Shown here piece after piece: positions 42,144 to 50,369 of a stretch of 64,000 bases of DNA (position 1 is its first letter; the number at the start of each line of letters is the position of its first letter). The notes under the pieces were generated by a model. The model searched no databases. It was given only the letters and a program-made list of their open reading frames with translations, and had not been told where the DNA came from. The position numbers and the translations under genes are program-made. This DNA comes from Micromonospora cabrerizensis (GTDB lineage Bacteria; Actinomycetota; Actinomycetes; Mycobacteriales; Micromonosporaceae): the NCBI RefSeq assembly GCF_022230955.1, contig NZ_JAKKFI010000083.1, positions 45,253-109,252 on the forward strand, written 5' to 3'.

Positions 42144-45050
42144 TCAGCCGTTCGGGAACAGGCTGCCGTAGTCGGCGTACGCCATGGCGACGTCAGCCTG
42201 TGCCCAGAACCGGTGGTAGTTGAAGCTGGGCTCCGGGCCACCGTCCAGGTACGCCTGCACCTTGGGCCAGTCCGGGTCGTTCTTGTAGAAGGACCGGATG
42301 TCGAGGAAGCTCTTGCCGGCGGCGATGGCGTCGCCGTTCGGCATCTCCCCGGTCCAGCCCGGCGGGACGTAGAGGCCCTGACCGGTGGACGCGTTGTAGA
42401 CGTCGTCGAAGCGCCGGTAGTCGCCACGCTTCTCGGTGGTGGAGACGCCCTTGGCGTCGCTGGCGGCGGACAGCGCGTCGAGCAGACCCTTCGCGGTGTC
42501 CTTGGCCGCCACGTTGCCCGACTTGGCCGCGTAGGCGATCAAAATCCGGGCGTAGGCGGCGGCGACGCCGACGTCCTGGCCCTTGCTGATGACCTCGACG
42601 TGCAGGCCCGTGTTGGGTTGCGGGCTGGACGGGTTCCAGGTGGTCGGCTGACCGGTCCAGGCCATGTCCGACGGGATCGACCAGTTGATGCCCGTGGTGG
42701 TGTTGGCGATCGCCCAGGGCACCCACTTGTCCAGCAGTGCCTTGGCCTTGGCGTTGCCGGTCTGCAGGTACAGCTCGGCGATGCGCTGCATCGACCAGGC
42801 CTGCATACCGAACCACTGGTTGGACGGCGGGTCGTTGTAGACCGGGTCGACGTCGTAGAACATGCCGTAGAAGGTGCTCGTGCCGGCCGGCGGCTGGGCG
42901 TAGCTGCCGTCCCAGCTGTTGGTCGCGCCGCCGGCGATGCCGCCCTCGGCGGACTGCAGCCAGGTGTAGAACTCCAGTTGCCGTTCGAAGCTCTTGGTCC
43001 AGTCGGCGACCGCGGTCGCGGACTGCGGCTTGAGCTCCGGGGTGTTGGTCAGCGCCCAGGCCGCGAACGGGTTCTGGTAGCCGAAGTGGTTGTGGCTGGA
43101 GCCGATCCGCCAGGACCAGTTCTGGCTGGCGTCGTACGCGCCGCCCCAGGCGTAGTACCAGGACAGCAGGTAGTGCGCCGAGTCCTTGCCGCTGCCGGCG
43201 GGGCAGGTGCTGGCCCCGACGCAGTTGCCGATCTTCTTGAAGTACTTGTCGAACATCGCGTACCGCAGGTAGTCGCCCATCTTGGCGGCCTTCGTGATGG
43301 TGGCCGCGACATCGGCCTGCTTGTTCTGCGCCTTGGCCCAGGTCAGCGCCCAGTACGCGGCCTGCACGGCGCGGGCGTCGGCGTCCGGGGCGTTGGTGTA
43401 CTTCCACTGCTTGGCGGGGGCGCCGGTGTCCTTGACGAACAGGTCGAGGTAGCCGTACTGACCGCCGTGGGCGAAGGTGTCGCAGGAGGGCTGCGGGACG
43501 GTTTCCCACACCGACTCCTGGGTGCCCCGCTGGAAGGTGTTGATGTAGGCCGGCTTGGTGGTGCCGTCGCCGCAGCGACCGAAGCCGTAGGTGTTGTCGA
43601 CGTCCATCAGCCAGTGCATGCCGTAGATGTCGCCGGTGCCGTAGGTGGACTGCAGCTCCGAGCGCAGCGGGTCCTGCCCGACGGGGATGTTCGCGTTCAG
43701 CGCCGAGGGGTACTGGCTGGGCAGGTTGTACTCAGCGGCGTACTGCGGGGTGCCGGCGGATCCTGCGGTGGGCTGGTCGGCGTGCGTGGGGATGATGTAC
43801 TTCTCCATCACGACCCAGGCGTTGTTGAACGGGGCCCAGTTCTGGGTGACCCGTCCGTAGTTCGCCTCCAGCCAGAGCCAGAAGCTGAACGCCTCCGAGG
43901 TGGTCTCGTGCCCGTGGTCGGGCGCCTCGACGATCAGTGTCTCCACCGAGTGGTACGGCACGCCCTCGGGGCTGAAGTAGCCCGAGTTCTTGATCTTGCC
44001 GTACTGCTCGAGGAACTTCGCGATGTAGGTGTTGTCGCCGCCGGGGGTGTCGTTGTCGATCTCGGTGGCGGTGACCGCCAGCGTGGCGAGACCGGTGGCG
44101 GAGGCGGTGATGGTGGCGGCACCGCCGGCGGTGTCGGTGTCCTCCGCCGCGGCGACCGTGACGGTGACCCCGGTGTTCCAGTTGCTCGGGGTCAGCGTGG
44201 CGGTGGCCGGCGAGACCGTGACATCGGTGTCGCCGGTGCGGGTGAGGGTGACCGGCACGTTGGCCGTCGGCGCGGCGCTGAGCTTCAGGTTGAAGGTGGC
44301 GGTGCCACCCTCGGCGACGCTCACCGCGGACGGCGTGGCGACCAGCGTCGGGCCGGTCGCGGCGGTGACCGTGAACGCCTTCTCGTCGACCCCGATGCCG
44401 TTGGCGTTGTCGTACGCCCTGGCCTGGACGGTGTAGCTGCCGGCCGGCAGGTCCTCCTGGGTGTACGCGTACGGGGCGGAGGTGTCGGTGTTGATCAGCA
44501 GGCCGTTGCGGTAGAACTCGACCTTGCTGATCGTCCCGTCCGGGTCGCTGGCGGTGGCGGTCAGCGGCACGTCGGCCGGGGCGGTGAACGGCCCGGTCGG
44601 CAGGCCGAGGGAGACCGTCGGCGGCTGGTTGGCCGGGGTGCCGTTGCAGGGGGTGCCGTTGAGGGTGAAGGCGGTGGGCTTCGGGTTGCTGCCGGAGTGG
44701 GAGCCGTTGAAGCCGATGGTGGTGGAGGCCCCGGTGGCAAGGTTGCCGTTGTAGGACTCGTTGGTCGCGGTGACCTCGCTGCCGGTCTGGCTGAACCTGG
44801 CCGACCAGCCCTGGGTGACCCGCTGGCTGCTGTTCGGGAAGGTCCACTTGAGCGTCCAGTTGCTCACCGGGTCACCCAGGTTCTTGATGGTGACGTTCGC
44901 GGTGAAGCCGGTGTTCCAGTCGTTGGTCGCGTAGACCACGTCGCAGGCGGGTGCGGCCTGCGCGGCACCGGCAGGCAGGGTCACCCCGCCGACGGCGAGC
45001 GCGGCGGCGGCGATGATCGCCACTCGACGGCGTCGTGCCAGTTGTCTCAT
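42144..45050 (-). CDS. Secreted GH48 cellulase with CBM2, Ig-like and Calx-beta modules
   Basis: The protein is 968 aa from ATG 45050 (MRQLARRRRVAIIAAAALAV), with a Tat/Sec-type signal peptide ending near AGAAQAAPAC; GAGGAG precedes the start. Modules in order: CBM2 (~residues 36-135, YATNDWNTGFTANVTIKNLG), an Ig-like module (~145-235, ADVPLTATASDPDGTISKVE), a Calx-beta-like module (~240-330, SVAEGGTATFNLKLSA) and GH48 (~335-968). The GH48 acid lies in the HGHETTSEAF motif near residue 382. GH48 enzymes are reducing-end processive cellobiohydrolases. CebR-like boxes upstream predict induction by cellobiose. The open frame to 45329 runs over an operator and is not the start. Confidence 0.93.
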   Translation of the reverse strand: MRQLARRRRVAIIAAAALAVGGVTLPAGAAQAAPACDVVYATNDWNTGFTANVTIKNLGDPVSNWTLKWTFPNSSQRVTQGWSARFSQTGSEVTATNESYNGNLATGASTTIGFNGSHSGSNPKPTAFTLNGTPCNGTPANQPPTVSLGLPTGPFTAPADVPLTATASDPDGTISKVEFYRNGLLINTDTSAPYAYTQEDLPAGSYTVQARAYDNANGIGVDEKAFTVTAATGPTLVATPSAVSVAEGGTATFNLKLSAAPTANVPVTLTRTGDTDVTVSPATATLTPSNWNTGVTVTVAAAEDTDTAGGAATITASATGLATLAVTATEIDNDTPGGDNTYIAKFLEQYGKIKNSGYFSPEGVPYHSVETLIVEAPDHGHETTSEAFSFWLWLEANYGRVTQNWAPFNNAWVVMEKYIIPTHADQPTAGSAGTPQYAAEYNLPSQYPSALNANIPVGQDPLRSELQSTYGTGDIYGMHWLMDVDNTYGFGRCGDGTTKPAYINTFQRGTQESVWETVPQPSCDTFAHGGQYGYLDLFVKDTGAPAKQWKYTNAPDADARAVQAAYWALTWAKAQNKQADVAATITKAAKMGDYLRYAMFDKYFKKIGNCVGASTCPAGSGKDSAHYLLSWYYAWGGAYDASQNWSWRIGSSHNHFGYQNPFAAWALTNTPELKPQSATAVADWTKSFERQLEFYTWLQSAEGGIAGGATNSWDGSYAQPPAGTSTFYGMFYDVDPVYNDPPSNQWFGMQAWSMQRIAELYLQTGNAKAKALLDKWVPWAIANTTTGINWSIPSDMAWTGQPTTWNPSSPQPNTGLHVEVISKGQDVGVAAAYARILIAYAAKSGNVAAKDTAKGLLDALSAASDAKGVSTTEKRGDYRRFDDVYNASTGQGLYVPPGWTGEMPNGDAIAAGKSFLDIRSFYKNDPDWPKVQAYLDGGPEPSFNYHRFWAQADVAMAYADYGSLFPNG

Positions 45051-45314
45051 GTGCGCGGTGTCTCCTCGGACCAGGCCGGGATGGTCCCCGGCGAGGCGCC
45101 TGCCCGCGAGGGTGGTGGTACGCGGGGAATTCGAGGCGCCGGGAAGGTGGTCTTCCCCGGGCCCGGCCGGGGTGGGGCGGTGGCGGCCCGCACGGGAGGG
45201 GGTCCCGTCGGCTGCGCTCGGGTGACCGTGACCGGAGGTGGTGCCGCCGGCTGCCCTCGGTGGACCCGCACTCACGCGATGTGGCTCCTGTCGCGTTGAA
45301 TCGACAGTGTGCCA

Positions 45315-45328
45315 TGGAAGCGCTCCCA
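45315..45328. promoter_or_regulatory. CebR-like operator 1
   Basis: TGGAAGCGCTCCCA differs by one base from the CebR palindrome TGGGAGCGCTCCCA. It lies about 265 bases upstream of the GH48 start and 563 bases before the GH1 start. Confidence 0.85.
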
Positions 45329-45426
45329 CAACAAGCGCACGCGGCGGCGGATCAGCTCGTTGTTTCGATCTCGTTTTGGGTCTTTCACAAAGGCGTGACG
45401 GGCGTTACAGTCGCAACATCGGTCGA

Positions 45427-45440
45427 TGGGAGCGCTTCCA
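45427..45440. promoter_or_regulatory. CebR-like operator 2
   Basis: TGGGAGCGCTTCCA, again one base from the consensus palindrome and the mirror image of operator 1. Spacing between operators 1 and 2 is 112 bases centre to centre. Confidence 0.85.
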
Positions 45441-45840
45441 TCGACAAGGTTCCAAATAGAAGATCGCCGGGACCGTCTCTGACGAGCCCGGGGACCCGAA
45501 CCGAGGGCCGACGACGGGCCAGCCCGGACGCCGTCGTCAGCCATCGCTCCGCCACGGAGGGAGGTGGAACCAGAGCCACTCGCGTGGCCCGGCTCCCGCG
45601 CGACACGCACGGCAGGACCCAAATCTCGCCCGTGTGTGTGCAGTTACGGTGGGGACGGGGGTTGCCCTCCCCCGTCCCCACACTAAACCCCCGTACACGA
45701 TAGGAAAAGAGGCCGACGGGACAGGCGCGTTGCGCCGCCCGGACGGCCTCGTTCGCTGCTCGGGGCCAGACCCGCCTCCACCACGCCAGCACCGACCGCC
45801 ACGACGGCCGGATGACCGGCCGGCCGCGCCTGCCCTATCA
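45441..45840. other. Middle of the divergent GH48/GH1 intergenic region with an orphan hairpin
   Basis: No gene is supported here. A very strong hairpin, GTGGGGACGGGGG (45649-45661) with CCCCCGTCCCCAC (45669-45681), has a 13-bp perfect stem and 7-base loop, followed by ACTAAACCC. It follows no annotated gene, so it may end a short untranslated transcript or insulate the two promoters. Confidence 0.55.
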
Positions 45841-45854
45841 TGGGAGCGCTCCCG
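45841..45854 (+). promoter_or_regulatory. CebR-like operator 3 before the GH1 gene
   Basis: TGGGAGCGCTCCCG matches the palindrome except for the last base and lies 38 bases before the GH1 start codon, at the expected promoter or transcription-start position for repression. Confidence 0.88.
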
Positions 45855-45891
45855 AATCTCGGCGGTGGCCCCGTATCCATGAGGAGAATCC

Positions 45892-47235
45892 ATGTCGATA
45901 CCTACTGGGCCCGCCGGCCCGCTGCGCTTCCCGGACAACTTCGGCTGGGGCGCGGCCACCTCCGCGTACCAGATCGAGGGCGCTGCCAAGGAGGACGGCC
46001 GCGGCGAGTCGGTCTGGGACACCTTCAGCCGCGTCCCCGGGCGCACCCGCAACGGCGACACCGGCGACGTGGCCGCCGACCACTACCACCGGTACGCCGA
46101 GGACCTCGACCTCATGCGCGACCTCGGGCTGCGCAGCTACCGCTTCTCCATCTCCTGGCCACGGATCCAGCCCGACGGCACCGGCGCACCCAACCAGCGC
46201 GGGCTCGACTTCTACCGCCGGCTTCTCGACGGCCTCCACGAACGCGGCATCACCCCGATGGCGACCCTGTTCCACTGGGACCTCCCGCAGGCACTGCAGG
46301 ACGCCGGCGGCTGGGAGTCGCGCGAGACCGCCCTCCGCTTCGCCGACTACGCCGACGCGGTCTTCGAGGCCCTCGGCGACCGGGTGCCGGCCTGGCTCAC
46401 CATCAACGAGCCCAAGACCGTGGTGCAGAACGGCTACCTCGTCGGCCACCACGCCCCCGGCCGGCAGGACCCGGACGCGGCCTACCTGGTCGCCCACCAC
46501 CTACAGCTCGCGCACGGGCTCGCGGTCGGCGCGCTGCGGGCCACCGGCAGCGCCAGCCGGATCGGCCCCGCGCTCAACCTGCACCCCTGCTACCCCGCCG
46601 ACGACTCGTCGCAGGCCGCGGCGGCCTCCCGCCTCTACGACGGCTACGAGAACCGCCTCTACCTCGACTCCCTGTTCAAGGGCAGCTACCCCGAGGACGT
46701 GCTGGCCGACCTGGGCCCGCAGAGCCGAATGGTCCGGGGCATCCGCGACGGCGACCTGGCGATCATCTCCGCACCGATCGACCTGCTGGCCGTGCAGTAC
46801 TACACGCCGATCTACGTCACCGCCGACGGCGGCACCGAGCACCGCTGGGCGACATCCGAAGCCGAGTGGCAGCAGATCTACCCCGAGGGCATGTACGACA
46901 TCCTGACCCGGGTCACCCACGACTACGGCCCGATTCCGCTCACCGTCACCGAGAACGGGCTGCCCACACCGGACACGCTGGCCGTGGACGGCACCGTCCA
47001 CGACGTCGGTCGGATCAACTTCCTCCGGGACCACCTCACCGCCGCGCACCGGGCCATCGCCGCCGGCGTGCCGCTGGAGAGCTTCCACGTCTGGTCGCTG
47101 CTGGACAACTTCGAGTGGAACGAGGGGTACGACCAGCGGTGGGGGCTGGTCTACGTGGACTACCCGACCCAGCGGCGGGTGCTCAAGAGCAGCGCCACCT
47201 GGTACCGCTCCGTGATCGCTGACGGCGGCTTCTGA
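45892..47235 (+). CDS. bglC: GH1 beta-glucosidase, BglC-like
   Basis: The protein is 447 aa, cytoplasmic (no signal peptide), from ATG 45892 after GAGGAG. GH1 motifs: FGWGAATSAYQIEGAAKEDG near the N-terminus, acid/base Glu173 in LTINEPKTV, nucleophile Glu354 in LTVTENGLP, and the aglycone-site region SLLDNFEWNEGYDQRWGL. It hydrolyses imported cellobiose to glucose. With a CebR-like box at its promoter and the GH48 gene divergent, it forms a minimal cellulose-use unit. The gene name follows the Streptomyces CebR-controlled enzyme. Confidence 0.92.
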   Translation: MSIPTGPAGPLRFPDNFGWGAATSAYQIEGAAKEDGRGESVWDTFSRVPGRTRNGDTGDVAADHYHRYAEDLDLMRDLGLRSYRFSISWPRIQPDGTGAPNQRGLDFYRRLLDGLHERGITPMATLFHWDLPQALQDAGGWESRETALRFADYADAVFEALGDRVPAWLTINEPKTVVQNGYLVGHHAPGRQDPDAAYLVAHHLQLAHGLAVGALRATGSASRIGPALNLHPCYPADDSSQAAAASRLYDGYENRLYLDSLFKGSYPEDVLADLGPQSRMVRGIRDGDLAIISAPIDLLAVQYYTPIYVTADGGTEHRWATSEAEWQQIYPEGMYDILTRVTHDYGPIPLTVTENGLPTPDTLAVDGTVHDVGRINFLRDHLTAAHRAIAAGVPLESFHVWSLLDNFEWNEGYDQRWGLVYVDYPTQRRVLKSSATWYRSVIADGGF

Positions 47236-47259
47236 CCAACCGCCTCCCGGACAGCCGGG

Positions 47260-47299
47260 CCCGGACGGCTCGGCTCCGGTGAGCCGGTGACCGTCCGGG
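47260..47299. terminator. Terminator between bglC and the roadblock gene
   Basis: CCCGGACGG (47260-47268) pairs with CCGTCCGGG (47291-47299), with an inner GGCTC/GAGCC pairing. It lies between convergent genes. Confidence 0.65.
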
Positions 47300-47313
47300 A
47301 CCGGCCGGGTCGG

Positions 47314-47736
47314 TCAGCGGGGCAGCGCCTGCTGCAACTCCGCCCGCAGCGCCGGGGTGAGCATCTCCCCCGCCTGCTTGGCCAGCCGGGCCATCTCGTA
47401 ACCCACCACACCGATGTCCGCGTCGCCCGCGGCCAGCGTGGCCAGGATCGAGCCGTCGCGTACCTGCATCACCAGGAAGTAACCGCGGCCCATCTCGACC
47501 ACCGTCTGCTTGACGACGTCGCCGTCGAACATCTGGGCCGCGCCCGCGGTGATGCTCATCAGCCCGGAGGTCACCGCGGCGAGCTTGTCCGCGTTGTCGC
47601 GGGGCAGGTGGTCGGAGATCGCCACGAGCAGCCCGTCGGAGGAGACCACCACCGCGTGCGCCACGCCCGGCACCCGCTCCGCGAACGCGCTCACCAGCCA
47701 GCTCAGGTCACGCGCCTCCTGGCTCAACGTCGTCAC
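47314..47736 (-). CDS. Roadblock/LC7 domain protein (CvnB-like)
   Basis: The protein is 140 aa from GTG 47736 (VTTLSQEARDLSWLVSAFAE), overlapping the kinase stop by GTGA. The roadblock fold is shown by VPGVAHAVVVSSDGLLVAIS and LMSITAGAAQMFDGDVVKQT. It is the second component of actinobacterial conservons. The usual third and fourth genes (DUF742 and a Ras-like GTPase) are missing; the next gene is the convergent bglC. Confidence 0.9.
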   Translation of the reverse strand: MTTLSQEARDLSWLVSAFAERVPGVAHAVVVSSDGLLVAISDHLPRDNADKLAAVTSGLMSITAGAAQMFDGDVVKQTVVEMGRGYFLVMQVRDGSILATLAAGDADIGVVGYEMARLAKQAGEMLTPALRAELQQALPR

Positions 47737-50270
47737 TGTCGTCGTCCCCCTTCGTCGTGCCCCCCGGACGGTGGCACGGGTATCTCGGTGGTGTCCTCGG
47801 CCTCGGCGCGCCGCACTCCGCTGTAGAGCCGGGAGAGCATGCCGCCGACCGCCTCCGGGTCCGGGTCGGTGCGGGTCGGTGCCGACGTCGGTTGTGCCGA
47901 GCGGGTGACCGCGCTCAGCTGTGCCATCGGCACCCGCATCGGCAGCCCTCGCTCGTTCGTACCGGCGGTGACCGGGATCGCCGGTGGCACCGCCGGCGCC
48001 GGTCTGACCGGCGCGGACGGATCCTGCCGCGACCACCAGCCCCCGCCGTTGTCCCCGGCGGCGGGCGGGGTCAACACGTCCTGGGCGCGCACCGGCACCG
48101 GGCGGGCCTGGCGCGGCACGGCGACACCCGGTGCGCGACCGGCCACCGGCATGTCCCGTGCCTCGATGCCCGGCCCGGAGCCACCGGCGTCCCGCGAGGG
48201 CCCGGGCTGCCGGGCCACTCCCCGGGCGGCGCTCGTCGCCAGCATCCGGGCCGGCGCCGGCGGGTCCAGCTCCACCGGGCCCGCCGGGGCCAGCAACACC
48301 GCGGGCAACGCGAGCCGGGCGACCAGGCCGCCCTGGTGGTCGTCCAACCGCACCCGTACGCCCATCCGGGACGCCAGGTGGCTGACGACGAACAGACCCA
48401 TCCGCTCGACCGCCGCGACGTCCGCGGCCGGAGGACTGGCCAGCACCGCGTTCGCCTCGGTCAACGCCGTCGGGCTCATGCCCAGGCCACGGTCGGCGAT
48501 CTCGATCAGCGCGCCCCCGGCGTCGACGCGGGCGGTCACCACCACGCTGGTGTCCGGGCGCGAGAAGGCGGTGGCGTTCTCCAGCAGCTCGGCCAGCAGG
48601 TGCACAAGCTCACCGACGGCGTGCCCGACCACGTGCACGTCGGCCACCGCCTCGATCCGGACCCGCTGGTACTGCTCGATCTCCGCGGCCGCGGCCAGCA
48701 GCACCGCACCCAGACCGACGGGCCGGTTCCACCGGCGGGTGGAGTCCGTGCCGGCGAGCACCAGCAGGCTCTCGTCGTTACGGCGCATACGAGCGGCCAG
48801 GTGGTCGAGCTTGAACAGGTTCTCCAGCTGGTCCGGGTCGCTCTCCTCGCGTTCCAGGTCGTCGAGCAGCTCCAGTTGGCGCTCCACCAGCACCTGGCTG
48901 CGGCGGGCCAGGTTGACGAACATCGCGTTGACGTTGCGCCGCATGAGCGCCTGCTCGACGGCGACCGTGACGGCACTGCGGTGCACCGCCACGAACGCCT
49001 CGGCCAGCTCACCGATCTCGTCGAGCGAGCGGACCACGGCCGGCGCGACCTCGATGCCCGGCACTCCGCCTCGGACGGTCTTCAGACGGTCCAGCGCGTC
49101 CGGCAGCTCGACCTGGGCGATCCGGAGCGCCTGGCTCCGCAGCAACCGCATCGACCGGGCGACCGAACGCCCGACGAGCAACGAGATCAGCAGTGCGACC
49201 AGCAGGACGGCGACGACCCCGCCGACGACCAGCAGGGTGTCCCGCAACTGCCCGTCGCTGGCGTCGTCGGCCTGCCGCACGGCGTCATCGAGCACACCCG
49301 CCTCAAGCTGGCGCAGCAGCTCCTGACGCTGCTGGCTGGCCCCCCACCACTGCTCCGACGGCAGCACCTCCGGCGTCCGGTCGCCAGCGGGCAGGCTGCG
49401 CTCCTCCAGCCGGGTGGCGACCACGAACATCGGGGCCACCGACGTCTCGTCGTACCGGCGGACCTGTTCGGTCGTCGCGGCCACCCGGAACGCGCCGAGC
49501 GCGGTCAGCTGCTGGGCCCGCAGATCGGTGAGCAGCACCCGGTCCTCGGTGCCGTACCCGCCGGCACGGGCGGCGGCGTAGAGCTGGGCCCGCACCCGGG
49601 ACGAGAGTTCCTTGACCCGGGCCAGTTGGACGTAACGCAGCACCGCGTCGTTCAACGCCGGCTGGTCCTGACCAGGGGTCGGCTCGGCCAGCAGGTCGAG
49701 CAGCGCGCCGACGGCCCGGTGGTAGTTGCTCAGGATCGTCTCGCTGCTGAGCACCGCCGGTGGGATCGCCGGCCGGATGTCGACCACCTGGTCGTACGCC
49801 TCCAGCGCCTCGGAGAAGGCGACCCGCCAGGACGCGTCGGCGTCGGCCAGCGGCTCGGCGGCCCGGCGCAGGTCCGCGAGGGCGCGGTCGGTGGCCGTCT
49901 GCAACGGCTTCAGGTCGGTCGCCGTGGTCTCCCGGTCACCGCCCCTGCGCAGCTCGCCCAGCTCCCCCGCCGAGCGGTCGCGCTCCTGCTGGAGCTGGTG
50001 CACGGCGGCGGTGATCTGCCGGCCGATGCCGACCTGACGAGAGAAGTCGTTCAACGCCGTCGTCCGCCCCACCAGCGCGCTGGTCTGCACACCGGCGAGC
50101 AGCAGGAACGCCATCGACGGCACCACCAGCACGGTGGCGAGCTTCGTGCTCATCCGCCAGTCCCGCAGCCGGAACGGCGAGCGCCGCCGGTGCGGCACCA
50201 CTCGGACGTCGAAGCGTCGCCGGCGATGGTTCGACACCGCGCCGTTCGCCGGGTCGGGACCTACCGCCAC
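47733..50270 (-). CDS. Nitrate/nitrite-sensor-type histidine kinase (CvnA-like)
   Basis: The protein is 845 aa. A transmembrane helix near residue 50 (LATVLVVPSMAFLLLAGVQT), an extracellular NIT sensor domain (~65-330) with RQVGIGRQITAAVHQLQQER, a second helix near 345 (VVGGVVAVLLVALLISLLVG), HAMP, a dimerisation region with LDHLAARMRRNDESLLVLAG and a HATPase_c domain (VHLLAELLENATAF, IEIADRGLGM). The C-terminal ~190 residues are Pro-rich and disordered. CvnA-type kinases work with roadblock, DUF742 and GTPase partners; only roadblock is encoded here. Confidence 0.88.
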   Translation of the reverse strand: MAVGPDPANGAVSNHRRRRFDVRVVPHRRRSPFRLRDWRMSTKLATVLVVPSMAFLLLAGVQTSALVGRTTALNDFSRQVGIGRQITAAVHQLQQERDRSAGELGELRRGGDRETTATDLKPLQTATDRALADLRRAAEPLADADASWRVAFSEALEAYDQVVDIRPAIPPAVLSSETILSNYHRAVGALLDLLAEPTPGQDQPALNDAVLRYVQLARVKELSSRVRAQLYAAARAGGYGTEDRVLLTDLRAQQLTALGAFRVAATTEQVRRYDETSVAPMFVVATRLEERSLPAGDRTPEVLPSEQWWGASQQRQELLRQLEAGVLDDAVRQADDASDGQLRDTLLVVGGVVAVLLVALLISLLVGRSVARSMRLLRSQALRIAQVELPDALDRLKTVRGGVPGIEVAPAVVRSLDEIGELAEAFVAVHRSAVTVAVEQALMRRNVNAMFVNLARRSQVLVERQLELLDDLEREESDPDQLENLFKLDHLAARMRRNDESLLVLAGTDSTRRWNRPVGLGAVLLAAAAEIEQYQRVRIEAVADVHVVGHAVGELVHLLAELLENATAFSRPDTSVVVTARVDAGGALIEIADRGLGMSPTALTEANAVLASPPAADVAAVERMGLFVVSHLASRMGVRVRLDDHQGGLVARLALPAVLLAPAGPVELDPPAPARMLATSAARGVARQPGPSRDAGGSGPGIEARDMPVAGRAPGVAVPRQARPVPVRAQDVLTPPAAGDNGGGWWSRQDPSAPVRPAPAVPPAIPVTAGTNERGLPMRVPMAQLSAVTRSAQPTSAPTRTDPDPEAVGGMLSRLYSGVRRAEAEDTTEIPVPPSGGHDEGGRRQ

Positions 50271-50369
50271 CCTGCCTCCTCCGTCCTACCGCGTCCACCG
50301 CGGTCCGGGGAGCGCAGTCCATCCAACCAGGCATCGTTGCGCTGTCAACGGGTCGGGTTGAGCGAAAGT

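Noticed and set aside
41991..45299. 1102-codon rightward open frame opposite the GH48 gene
   Set aside because: It mirrors GH48 coding sequence, which has clear CBM2 and GH48 domains; high GC creates the open frame.
45051..45329. N-terminal extension of the GH48 gene to 45329
   Set aside because: It would place the signal peptide internally and code across a CebR-like operator; ATG 45050 gives a proper signal peptide.
45385..45792. Leftward 135-codon ORF in the GH48/GH1 intergenic region
   Set aside because: It runs across an operator and the strong hairpin and has no recognisable product.
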